DNA of 7,417 nucleotides. Origin: an uncultured Bacteroidales bacterium. GTDB lineage: Bacteria; Bacteroidota; Bacteroidia; Bacteroidales; F082. The position numbers and the translations under genes are program-made. The notes beneath the pieces are model-generated. The model saw nothing but the letters and a program-made list of their open reading frames with translations. It did not search any database and was not told the origin of the DNA. The stretch spans positions 1-7,417 of the forward strand of contig CALFIT010000220.1 in the NCBI GenBank assembly GCA_937877465.1, written 5' to 3'. Below are positions 1-6,766 of the stretch, piece by piece (position 1 is the stretch's first letter; each line of letters opens with the position of its first letter).

Positions 1-25
1 TTAATTTTTTGGCCTCGTAGATTCT

Positions 26-48
26 CCCCGTTTCTACGGGGTTTTTTT
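26..48 (+). terminator. Rho-independent terminator, plus strand
   Basis: A 6-bp perfect stem, CCCCGT (26-31) with ACGGGG (36-41), closes a TTCT loop and runs straight into seven T (42-48). This is a textbook intrinsic terminator for transcription moving rightward, so a plus-strand gene or RNA probably ends just left of the window. Read on the minus strand the hairpin is preceded by A and has no U-tract after it, so it is not an obvious terminator for the minus-strand operon that ends at 86. Confidence 0.8.
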
Positions 49-85
49 GTGCCGTCATAGGAAGGTCACGGCAGGAACCGACAGT

Positions 86-1573
86 TCAGTATTTCCGGCA
101 ATAGAAATACACCGTGTGCCGTTCTCCGAAATCCAAGCCTTTTACATAGAGAGCGTTATGCACGAAGGAGTATTTCATCTCATAGTTTTCAAAGATCATT
201 TCAGCATCGGTTTTATCGAGGCCGTTTTCGGCAGAAACCATGATCCATTTAGGCAGGCCGAACGGTTTCGCGACTTCTTCGTTATGGAGTGTGGGAAGGT
301 GGAAGGCAAAAGGCGAAAACAGCACTCGGTTGCATTGAAGCAGCCCTTCGTGTTGCATCATCCCGGCCCCGATTCCCGACAGGTTGTAGTTGTAGATGGA
401 GTCGCGCTCCGCGGCGGGAATTCCCTCGATGCAGCGGTGGAACTCGCCATAACTGTTCTTGAAAGGCTCTTTGCCCAAAACCACGTCGTTGAAAAAGAAC
501 ACCACTGGTCTGACGAGATAAACCGACAAAGGCAAAAGAGCAATCAATGCCAAGGTCAGGTTGGCTTTGCGGTGCTTCCCGAGATCGAGGGTCATGACGA
601 CCACTACAAGCAGTGGCAGGGTGGCCTGAAGATAGTGGGTGAAACAACGAGTTCCCGACGACACAATGAAAATGGCATAGGAGAACAACACTGGGAGCAG
701 GATCTCCTTTTGCTTGAGGTTGTTGATGCAAAGAAGCGATATGCAAAGTGTTAAGAACAAGATGTAGAGGACATAGTGAGAGACCGTCTTGGGGATTCGA
801 TAATTGAAATATTCGAAATAGGACAGGAATGTCCCATAAAGCATCTCGTCCACTCCATGGCTACCGGCCTTAAGATAAAAATACAGGATGCACAAACCCG
901 TTACTAAAGCGGCGCCTAGGAAAAACAGCAAGGCGTTGGAAAAGAATTTTTTGAAGTCTTTCTTGGCCAAGTAGGACAAAAATAGGTAAAAGACGAATCC
1001 CAGGAGAGCACTGGCGTTGTTGATCCTGATGAAGGCAATGATGCCGAAGCACACGCCGATGGCCAGCATCTCCGTTTTTTTGATTTCCTTGTTTGTCTTC
1101 AGTTGTCGGAAATACAATAGAACAGGATAGGATGCGAATGGCAGGCACCATTCTTCTGACAGGTCGCCCCCGTCGTAGAAACACAACACCAGAAACAGGG
1201 CAACGGCCAAGCAGGCAAGGCGCGAACGACCGTCGCGAAAGTAAGCGATGGTTTTGTCCCAAATGAGCAAGGTGAGGGTCAGTGACAAGGTCTGCATCAG
1301 CACGATGGCGAAGTTGCCTCCAAGATATAATCCTAATGCCTGGAGGAGGTACAAGAGGCAGCCTTTGTTGTCGAAATAGTCGACATAAAGGGTCTTGCCA
1401 TGCAAAACGGCCAGGCCCATCTGCTTGAAGATAGCTGCGTCGAAGCCTTCGTAGAAGTAGAGAAACGACGTCGACCGCGAGAACAAGGTCACGAAGAGGA
1501 AGGAAACGAAAAACAGCAGCAACGGATAGAACTTGCTGTTGACAACCTTGGCGATACGGCTTTGTTCATTCAT
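86..1573 (-). CDS. Polytopic membrane protein, GT-C (GT39/ArnT-like) glycosyltransferase or polymerase
   Basis: A 495-residue inner-membrane protein with roughly ten or eleven hydrophobic helices (about 15-35, 73-106, 119-133, 142-156, 168-203, 211-234, 264-283, 289-305, 313-329, 338-357) and a soluble C-terminal domain (about 360-495), probably periplasmic. Two segments resemble lipid-phosphosugar-dependent GT-C enzymes. The first is the outer loop after helix 1, with acidic residues E42 and D45 and the pattern G-x(3)-L-x-G-x(3)-Y-x-D-x(2)-D-x-K-G (53-71). The second is a THY-x(5)-P motif (312-320) before a late helix. The start lies 6 bp after the stop of the phosphoglycosyl transferase gene, so this is the last gene of the operon. 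It would act outside the membrane on undecaprenyl-linked sugar. No partner flippase is visible. A Wzy-type polymerase is the main alternative. The coding assignment is firm; the enzymatic role is inferred from topology and weak motifs only. Confidence 0.75.
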   Translation of the reverse strand: MNEQSRIAKVVNSKFYPLLLFFVSFLFVTLFSRSTSFLYFYEGFDAAIFKQMGLAVLHGKTLYVDYFDNKGCLLYLLQALGLYLGGNFAIVLMQTLSLTLTLLIWDKTIAYFRDGRSRLACLAVALFLVLCFYDGGDLSEEWCLPFASYPVLLYFRQLKTNKEIKKTEMLAIGVCFGIIAFIRINNASALLGFVFYLFLSYLAKKDFKKFFSNALLFFLGAALVTGLCILYFYLKAGSHGVDEMLYGTFLSYFEYFNYRIPKTVSHYVLYILFLTLCISLLCINNLKQKEILLPVLFSYAIFIVSSGTRCFTHYLQATLPLLVVVVMTLDLGKHRKANLTLALIALLPLSVYLVRPVVFFFNDVVLGKEPFKNSYGEFHRCIEGIPAAERDSIYNYNLSGIGAGMMQHEGLLQCNRVLFSPFAFHLPTLHNEEVAKPFGLPKWIMVSAENGLDKTDAEMIFENYEMKYSFVHNALYVKGLDFGERHTVYFYCRKY

Positions 1574-1579
1574 GGCTTC

Positions 1580-2185
1580 TCAATGGAATATCGTCTTGAA
1601 AATCAGTTTGATGTCGCCCAAGAAGCTCCAATGGTCAAGGTAATCGAGGTTGATTCTCACCTTGTCGGGCCAAATCACTTCGTCGTTGTAGGCCTTGGGG
1701 GTGGGTTGCCGCGAGAGCAACTCTTCTTCATTGCGGTACTTGATGCTGGCCGGGCCGGTGATGCCGGGGCGCAGTTGGAGAAGCCTCCTGTCGTCGCCAA
1801 TGAGTTGGTCGGCATAGCCGGGCACGTCGGGGCGTGGCCCCACGAAACTCATCTGGCCGATGAGGACGTTGACCAACTCCGTGAGGCAGTCCACCTTGCT
1901 GTGGCGCAGCCAATGGCCCATGCGCGTGATGCGCGGGTCGTCGGCAGTGGTGACCGTGGCGCCCTCCGATTGGTGCAACATCGTGCGGAACTTGCAGATT
2001 TTGAACGGCCTGCCGTTTTTCCCGATGCGTTTTTGCATGAAAAACACTGGCCCTTTCGAGTCGATTTTGATGAGCACGGCGATGACAAGCAGTGGCAGGC
2101 AAAGCACGACAAGCCCGACGAGTGCCACGATGCGGTCGAAGCACCACTTGAAGAAGAACCCTATTTTGTGCCTATTGCTCTCCAC
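1580..2185 (-). CDS. Monotopic phosphoglycosyl transferase (bacterial sugar transferase, PglC/WcaJ type)
   Basis: A 201-residue protein of the bacterial sugar transferase family. It would move a sugar-1-phosphate from a UDP-sugar to undecaprenyl phosphate on the cytoplasmic face and so start the repeat unit. Its length fits the minimal PglC-like core. A re-entrant membrane helix (about 18-40, with P31) is followed by the basic KRIGKNGRPFKICKFRTM block (52-69), DDPRIT (82-87), and SFVGPRPD (113-120), then a PGITGPASIKYRNEEEL tail (140-156). The catalytic Asp is D99, but the next residue is Cys100 where most family members have Glu, and Thr102 replaces the usual Pro. Translation starts at a GTG 14 bp inside the preceding gene, supported by a GGAGG nine bases upstream; no in-frame ATG lies near. 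The sugar substrate cannot be read from the sequence; the product of the upstream dehydratase pathway is a reasonable candidate. Confidence 0.93.
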   Translation of the reverse strand: MESNRHKIGFFFKWCFDRIVALVGLVVLCLPLLVIAVLIKIDSKGPVFFMQKRIGKNGRPFKICKFRTMLHQSEGATVTTADDPRITRMGHWLRHSKVDCLTELVNVLIGQMSFVGPRPDVPGYADQLIGDDRRLLQLRPGITGPASIKYRNEEELLSRQPTPKAYNDEVIWPDKVRINLDYLDHWSFLGDIKLIFKTIFH

Positions 2186-2975
2186 GTTGCATGGCCTCCA
2201 TGTTGAGTATTGCCTTAACGCGCGGCAAAGTTATGGTTTTTCGGAATGGGTACAGCACCTTGACGGCGATTTTCATCCACCAGCGGTAATGCACGGCCAA
2301 CCGGCAGTAGGCTTTGCGGAAATGGAATTTCTCCTCCAAGAAAGGCTGGATGTTGGAGTGCTCGGTGATGCTGCGCGAGCCGTCGGTGACATAGCGAAAG
2401 CCTTTTTCCTGCAAGTAGTATTGGTTCATCGTGTAGAAAAGGCCATAATATGGGAAAGAGCCATTGTGCTTATATTGCGGCCATATTCCGATGATGCCAT
2501 ATTCTGCCGCATCTTCCCATAATCTGTTGGCGCAAAACCCTATGAACGCGTTGGTATTTTTATCAAAGACACCCCAATATTCGTAATCCTTGCTTTGGCA
2601 ATGTCGCAGATACTCCTCGAAGACATCGGGGTTCATGGGGCGGTCGACAGTGGCATAGTCGTCGAAAGTCGCTTTCAGTATGGGATAGCCTTCGGTTTTG
2701 ACCAAGGCAAAGTCGATACGATTGAAAATGAGTTTGTTGAGCGATTTCGTCACACGGTTTCTCGTGTTCGAGTCCAATTCCTCCATTCCTCCAAACCGGT
2801 CTTTGATGAGGTTCCAGAAACAAGTTTCCTCTCGGCAATCAAAGTCGAAGGTGTTTCGCACCATCAGTCCGCTTTGCTTGAGCAGGGCTTTCCTTTGCTG
2901 CTTGGTCAGTTGGGGTTCTTCGTGCGGTGCGCCGTCGAAACGCCATGCTTTGCGATATAGGTAGAATCCATCCAT
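2172..2975 (-). CDS. Uncharacterised GNAT/FemAB-like protein of a polysaccharide locus
   Basis: A 267-residue soluble protein with no family I can name with certainty. The ATG at 2975 overlaps the stop of the GT2 gene by one base (TGATG), which is why I use it. The same frame stays open to 3188, but those 71 extra codons are antisense-free overlap inside the GT2 gene and look compositionally arbitrary. The centre and C-terminal part resemble an acyl-CoA N-acyltransferase fold: a possible R/K-rich helix (LDSNTRNRVTKSLNKL, 67-82), a strand pair around YWGVFDKNTNAFIGFC (133-148), and YVTDGSRSITEHSNIQPFLE (195-214), which I recall as recurring in hypothetical proteins of Bacteroides capsule loci. 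A basic, aromatic segment (230-252) might touch the membrane. Placed between a glycosyltransferase and the priming enzyme, it may acylate an amino sugar or add an amino acid to the glycan. That role is inference. Confidence 0.8.
   Translation of the reverse strand: MDGFYLYRKAWRFDGAPHEEPQLTKQQRKALLKQSGLMVRNTFDFDCREETCFWNLIKDRFGGMEELDSNTRNRVTKSLNKLIFNRIDFALVKTEGYPILKATFDDYATVDRPMNPDVFEEYLRHCQSKDYEYWGVFDKNTNAFIGFCANRLWEDAAEYGIIGIWPQYKHNGSFPYYGLFYTMNQYYLQEKGFRYVTDGSRSITEHSNIQPFLEEKFHFRKAYCRLAVHYRWWMKIAVKVLYPFRKTITLPRVKAILNMEAMQRGEQ
2195..2199 (-). promoter_or_regulatory. Shine-Dalgarno site for the GTG-started sugar transferase gene
   Basis: On the minus strand GGAGG sits nine bases before the GTG at 2185, inside the last codons of the preceding gene. 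Strong Shine-Dalgarno sites are not the rule in Bacteroidota, so its presence supports both the GTG start and internal re-initiation by ribosomes finishing the upstream gene. Confidence 0.5.
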
Positions 2976-3733
2976 CACAGGCGTTTTTTGACGGCGTTGA
3001 ATGCATAGCAGACAAAACATCCTACCGAGCGGAAAAAAGGCAAGCCTTCTTGGTTTCGATACACTTTCCAAACATCCCGGGCGGCTTTCCATTTGTTGGC
3101 CGATGCCGAATTGCTTCTGACGCGATATTTCATCAGCACTTCCTGAATGGGATAGGCGCAGTGTCCGTCTTTCAGGATCTTGCACCATAGGGCCATGTCG
3201 TCGCTCGTGGCGTTGAAGGGCATTGTCAGAGGCCCTGTCTTCTCCGTGTCGAGCATGATGGTTCCGCTACCTATAATGGTGTTTTTCAGATATTTGTCAT
3301 AATTGACAATACCAGCCGTCTTGATAATCTTGCCTTTTGGCGAACCGTCTTCCTTGATGAGTTCATATTCGGAATAGCTGAAAGCGCAATGGTTGTCGAG
3401 CATGAATCTCACCTGTCGTTCCAATTTTTCGGGATGCCAAAGGTCGTCGTTGTCGAGGAAAGCCACAAAACGCCCTTTTGCCCTTGCAAGACATTGGTTG
3501 CGGGTGCCGGCGATGCCTGAATGCTGCTCCGCGACGACAAAATTAATCCTTGGTTCCTTGTCGCAATAGGATTGGACGATTTGGGGCGTCGGGTCGGTTG
3601 AACAATCGTCGGTGATGACTATTTCCCAGTTTTGGTAGGTTTGATGCAGCACCGATTCAATGCTTTCGGCAACGAACCTTTCAGCATTGTAACTCGGCAT
3701 GATGACCGAAACCAAAGGCTGTGTTTCCATCAT
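2975..3733 (-). CDS. GT2 family glycosyltransferase
   Basis: A 252-residue, single-domain GT-A fold enzyme that would transfer a sugar from a nucleotide donor to the growing lipid-linked glycan in the cytoplasm. It has the family opening VSVIMPSYNAERFVAESIES (8-27), nucleotide-binding ITDDCSTD (40-47), the metal-binding DND-D cluster AFLDNDDLWHPEKL (91-104), and SDD at 177-179, where the catalytic base is expected, followed by ALWCKILKDG. YRVRSNSASANK (203-214) is typical of TuaG/WcaA-like members. There is no membrane segment apart from a mildly hydrophobic C-terminus. The first ATG (3733) overlaps the manC stop as ATGA; a second ATG directly after it would overlap as TGATG, so the start is uncertain by one codon. 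Donor and linkage cannot be deduced, although GDP-mannose made by the neighbouring ManC is a plausible donor. Confidence 0.95.
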   Translation of the reverse strand: MMETQPLVSVIMPSYNAERFVAESIESVLHQTYQNWEIVITDDCSTDPTPQIVQSYCDKEPRINFVVAEQHSGIAGTRNQCLARAKGRFVAFLDNDDLWHPEKLERQVRFMLDNHCAFSYSEYELIKEDGSPKGKIIKTAGIVNYDKYLKNTIIGSGTIMLDTEKTGPLTMPFNATSDDMALWCKILKDGHCAYPIQEVLMKYRVRSNSASANKWKAARDVWKVYRNQEGLPFFRSVGCFVCYAFNAVKKRL

Positions 3734-4812
3734 TTCAGTCCTTCAATCCAAACCTTGATCTGTTGCTCGTCGTGAAGCCTGCATACCAACAGCGAGTGGT
3801 CGCGGTAGGCCACAAGGTAGTCGTCCAAGCCTTCCACCACGGCTTCGGTGCCCTCCTCTATATTAATAATGGTGTTGGTGTTGTCGACCGAGACCACCTT
3901 GCCGCGTAGGGCGTTGCCGCCGTCGTCTTTCTTGGCGTGGGTGAACAGCGAGCCCCAAGTGCCGATGTCGCTCCAGCCGAAGTCGGCGGGAATGGTGAAG
4001 GTGTTGGGCGACTTCTCCATCACGCCGTAGTCGATGCTGATGTTGGGACAGTCCACGAAGTGGTCGTTGATGAAGTCCTGCTCTTCGGGCGTGCCGAAGT
4101 TGTAGATGCCTTTCTCGAACACTTCGACCATTTCGGGCAGGTATTGCTTGAAGGCCTGCATGATGCCGTCCAAAGTCCAGAGGAAGATGCCGCTGTTCCA
4201 GAGGTAGTTGCCTTCGCTGACGAACTTCACCGCCGTCTCATAATCAGGCTTTTCCTTAAACATTTCCACTTTCACTACATTGTCATGGATTGCTTCGCTT
4301 TGCTCGCAATGACGCAAAGCGTCGCTACCGCATTGAATGTAGCCATATCCCGTTTCGGGCCGACTTGGCTTGATGCCGATGGTCATCAACGCCTGTGGGT
4401 TTAGGGCCAAGAAGTCGAAGCCAAGGCGGATGATGCGCTGGAACTCGGTTTCGTTGGTCACAAGGTGGTCGGCGGGGGTGACGACGATGTTGGCGTCCTT
4501 GCAGCGGCTTTGGATGTGATAGGCGGCGTAGGCGATGCAGGGCGCCGTGTTTCTTCTTGCCGGTTCGCACAGCACTTGGTCGTCGCGGAGCATGGGCAGG
4601 TGCTCGAGCACCAAATGCTTGTAGGCCTTGTTGGTCACCACGAGGAAGTTCTCGTCGGGGATGACGGGGCTGAACCTTTCGTAGGTGCTGCGGATAAAGC
4701 TCTTTCCAGTACCCAATATGTCAAGAAATTGCTTGGGATAGTTATCCTTGCTGAGGGGCCAGAAGCGGCTACCAATGCCGCCGGCCATGATGATGCAGTA
4801 GTTGTTGTTCAT
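3730..4812 (-). CDS. manC: Mannose-1-phosphate guanylyltransferase
   Basis: A 360-residue enzyme that makes GDP-mannose from mannose-1-phosphate and GTP, the donor for mannose and, through Gmd/Fcl, for GDP-fucose. The signature AGGIGSRFWPLSKDNYPKQF (10-29) binds nucleotide and phosphate. CEPARRNTAPCIAYAA (82-97), TPADHLV (112-118, with the metal-binding Asp), GIKPSRPETGYGYIQ (146-160), EKP (187-189), YLWNSGIF (203-210), SIDYGVMEKS and FGWSDIGTW follow in the usual order. It has only the pyrophosphorylase domain and its short C-terminal part, with no phosphomannose isomerase domain, as is common in Bacteroidota. Oddly, residues 166-178 (LRHCEQSEAIHDN) are encoded by a palindromic repeat lying between two conserved motifs. 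It starts 10 bp after the dehydratase stop and overlaps the next gene by 4 bp. The motifs are intact, so I expect an active enzyme. Confidence 0.97.
   Translation of the reverse strand: MNNNYCIIMAGGIGSRFWPLSKDNYPKQFLDILGTGKSFIRSTYERFSPVIPDENFLVVTNKAYKHLVLEHLPMLRDDQVLCEPARRNTAPCIAYAAYHIQSRCKDANIVVTPADHLVTNETEFQRIIRLGFDFLALNPQALMTIGIKPSRPETGYGYIQCGSDALRHCEQSEAIHDNVVKVEMFKEKPDYETAVKFVSEGNYLWNSGIFLWTLDGIMQAFKQYLPEMVEVFEKGIYNFGTPEEQDFINDHFVDCPNISIDYGVMEKSPNTFTIPADFGWSDIGTWGSLFTHAKKDDGGNALRGKVVSVDNTNTIINIEEGTEAVVEGLDDYLVAYRDHSLLVCRLHDEQQIKVWIEGLK
4282..4321 (-). repeat. Short palindromic repeat element inserted in frame in manC
   Basis: The stretch holds several nested inverted repeats. CGCTTTGC (4296-4303) pairs with GCAAAGCG (4314-4321) as a perfect 8-bp stem. 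GTCAT (4282-4286) pairs with ATGAC (4309-4313), and ATTGC (4289-4293) with GCAAT (4306-4310). On the gene strand it reads CGTCATTGCGAGCAAAGCGA and onward, encoding RHCEQSEAI. I recognise this peptide as a recurrent translation product of a dispersed repeat in many bacterial genomes, including Bacteroidales. It falls in a loop between GYGYIQ and the EKP motif of ManC and keeps the frame. The outer limits are approximate because only one copy occurs in the window. Confidence 0.75.
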
Positions 4813-4822
4813 TGCTAGAGTT

Positions 4823-6742
4823 TTACTTGTCTAACGCTGAAAACACGCTATTATTGCTTTTGAACTCGGGAACGATGGCTTTCATCTGGGCCACGATCTT
4901 CATTGCGTCGCAAGTCTCCAACTCGGCGTGCAGCTTGGCAATCAAGTCATCCACTTCGGAAGTTTCGTATTTGCGCACCACGGTGTGCATGATCTTCTCG
5001 TTGTCGGTCTTGATGGTGTTCTCCTCGTTGGCTAGCACCTCTTCGTAGAGTTTCTCGCCCGGGCGCAGTCCCGTCTCGACGATTTCGATTTCGGGACGGT
5101 GGGCCAATTGGCGCATTTTTTCCGCCAAATCCCAAATCTTGACCTTCTCGCCCATGTCGAAGACGAAGATGTCGCCGCCTTCGCCGATGGAACCCGCTTC
5201 GAGCACGAGGCTGCATGCTTCGGGGATGGTCATGAAATAGCGCGTGATGCGGCGGTCGGTGACGGTGATGGGGCCGCCTTGCGCGATTTGCTTGCGGAAC
5301 AACGGCACCACCGATCCGTTGGAGCCTAGCACGTTGCCGAAGCGCGTGGTGATGAACTTGGTGTTGCCCTGCCGGCTTTGCGTGTAAATCTCGGCGATGC
5401 GTTTGGTGGCGCCCATGACGTTGGTCGGGTTGACGGCTTTGTCGGTCGAAATCATGACGAACTTCTCTACGCCGAATTCGATGGCGAGGTCGGCCACGAG
5501 CTTGGTGCCGAACACGTTGACGTACACGGCCTCGTAAGCGTTTTCCTCCATGAAGGGCACATGCTTGTAGGCGGCGGCATGAAACACCACCTGCGGACGG
5601 TAGGTCTCAAACACTTCGCGCATACGCACGGGGTCTTTAACGTTGGTGATGACGAAGGCCATGCGGTCGTGCATCTCCTTGAAATCGTCTGTGTTGTTCA
5701 TCTCGAACTGGAAGTCGTACATGGGCGACTCGGCCTGGTCGAGCATGACGAGCTTGGCGGGGTTGTAGTGCATCACCTGACGGCAAATCTCGCTTCCGAT
5801 GGAGCCGGCGGCACCTGTCACAAGCACCACTTTGTCGTTGATTTCGCGGATGACGTTGCTCTTGCCGATGATGATGGGGGTGCGCCCCAAGAGGTCTTCG
5901 ATCTTGATGTCCTGGATTTGGTTGGTCGTGAGCTTGCCGTCGACCCATTTGTCGAACGAGGGGATGGACTTCACGGTGAGGTTAAGCGCCAGGCCCTGCT
6001 CGATGATTTCCTTGTTGCGTTCTTCGCTGAGGCTGGGAATGGCCACAATCATCACGTCGATGCCGTATTTCTCGATAAACTCGGGCGTCATGGCCACTGT
6101 GGGCGGATACACCTTGATGGTGTTGATTTGCGACTTGGCACGTTGTGGGTCGTCGTCGACGAAGGCCTTGATTTTGAATTTCGAATGGGTGTCTTGATTC
6201 AAGGTGCGCATCAGCACAGTGCCACCATCACCTGCGCCATATATTATAGTGTTTATCTTGTCGCCTGAATTTTTATAGACCTCATTGTACAATCGTCTAA
6301 TGGTGAAGCGCAACATTATCATCAGCACCAAAGTGATGAGGTAATGATAAACGATAATGGTAAAGGGAGGGTAATAGTTGACGGCAACAGGCGGATAGAC
6401 TTTGATGAAAAACAACTTGCTTAACATGATGACAACAAAAGTCAAGGTGCATGACGAGAAAATCTTTCGAATGTCGTTGAAACCCGAATAACGCAACATG
6501 CCGTCATAAGTCTTGCTAATCAAGAACGCAAGGAGATAAAACAAAGGAAAAAGCCAAACACGTTTCCAGTCAACAACTAAGTTCAGCCTGGTGATATCGT
6601 TGAAATACACCATAAAAATCGCTATAACATAAGCGAAAAGGACAATGGCCATATCGGTTGCCAAAATCCAATATCGTGGCAAAGTATTGCTTTTAAATTT
6701 GCCAAAAATAAAGTCACAAAAGCGTTTAATTAGTTTTTTCAT
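4823..6742 (-). CDS. Membrane-anchored nucleotide-sugar 4,6-dehydratase (CapD/WbpM/PglF/FlaA1 family)
   Basis: A 639-residue protein with four N-terminal membrane helices (about 27-47, 61-76, 97-115, 126-146). A CoA-binding-like Rossmann domain follows (164-260, nucleotide loop YGAGDGG 168-174), then the catalytic short-chain dehydrogenase domain (304-570). The latter shows VTGAAGSIGSE (308-318) for NAD(P), HAAAYKHVPFME (388-399), STDKAVNPTNVMGATKR (432-448) and GLRPGEKLYEE (558-568). As in the long members of the family, the usual active-site Tyr of YxxxK is Met443, with Lys447 kept. The family removes water from UDP-GlcNAc (or a related UDP-HexNAc) to give a 4-keto-6-deoxy sugar, the entry to bacillosamine, QuiNAc, FucNAc and similar sugars. 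I use the ATG at 6742: it has a promoter just upstream and gives the usual basic start MKKLIKRF. A longer frame from 6820 would overlap the mutarotase gene. This is the first gene of the operon. Confidence 0.95.
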   Translation of the reverse strand: MKKLIKRFCDFIFGKFKSNTLPRYWILATDMAIVLFAYVIAIFMVYFNDITRLNLVVDWKRVWLFPLFYLLAFLISKTYDGMLRYSGFNDIRKIFSSCTLTFVVIMLSKLFFIKVYPPVAVNYYPPFTIIVYHYLITLVLMIMLRFTIRRLYNEVYKNSGDKINTIIYGAGDGGTVLMRTLNQDTHSKFKIKAFVDDDPQRAKSQINTIKVYPPTVAMTPEFIEKYGIDVMIVAIPSLSEERNKEIIEQGLALNLTVKSIPSFDKWVDGKLTTNQIQDIKIEDLLGRTPIIIGKSNVIREINDKVVLVTGAAGSIGSEICRQVMHYNPAKLVMLDQAESPMYDFQFEMNNTDDFKEMHDRMAFVITNVKDPVRMREVFETYRPQVVFHAAAYKHVPFMEENAYEAVYVNVFGTKLVADLAIEFGVEKFVMISTDKAVNPTNVMGATKRIAEIYTQSRQGNTKFITTRFGNVLGSNGSVVPLFRKQIAQGGPITVTDRRITRYFMTIPEACSLVLEAGSIGEGGDIFVFDMGEKVKIWDLAEKMRQLAHRPEIEIVETGLRPGEKLYEEVLANEENTIKTDNEKIMHTVVRKYETSEVDDLIAKLHAELETCDAMKIVAQMKAIVPEFKSNNSVFSALDK

Positions 6743-6766
6743 GAGATCACATCCAATTGAAAATCG

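Noticed and set aside
47..754. Plus-strand open frame of 235 codons opposite the membrane protein
   Set aside because: It begins just after the terminator T-run, has no promoter or motif, and lies opposite a protein with clear membrane helices.
1400..2206. Plus-strand open frame of 268 codons across the sugar transferase gene
   Set aside because: It spans two real minus-strand genes and their junction, shows no domain, and is explained as an antisense shadow.
2976..3188. N-terminal extension of the acyltransferase-like gene to 3188
   Set aside because: These 71 codons lie fully inside the GT2 gene in another frame and look arbitrary, while the ATG at 2975 gives a TGATG coupling and a sensible N-terminus.
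4798..4810. GTT triplet run at the manC start
   Set aside because: It is only three Asn codons plus adjacent bases after the ATG, too short to suggest phase variation.
5378..6268. Long plus-strand open frame (296 codons) opposite the dehydratase gene
   Set aside because: It is rich in His, Val, Asp and Gly in a pattern expected from the complement of a GC-rich gene, has no recognisable motif, and the opposite strand encodes an unmistakable enzyme.
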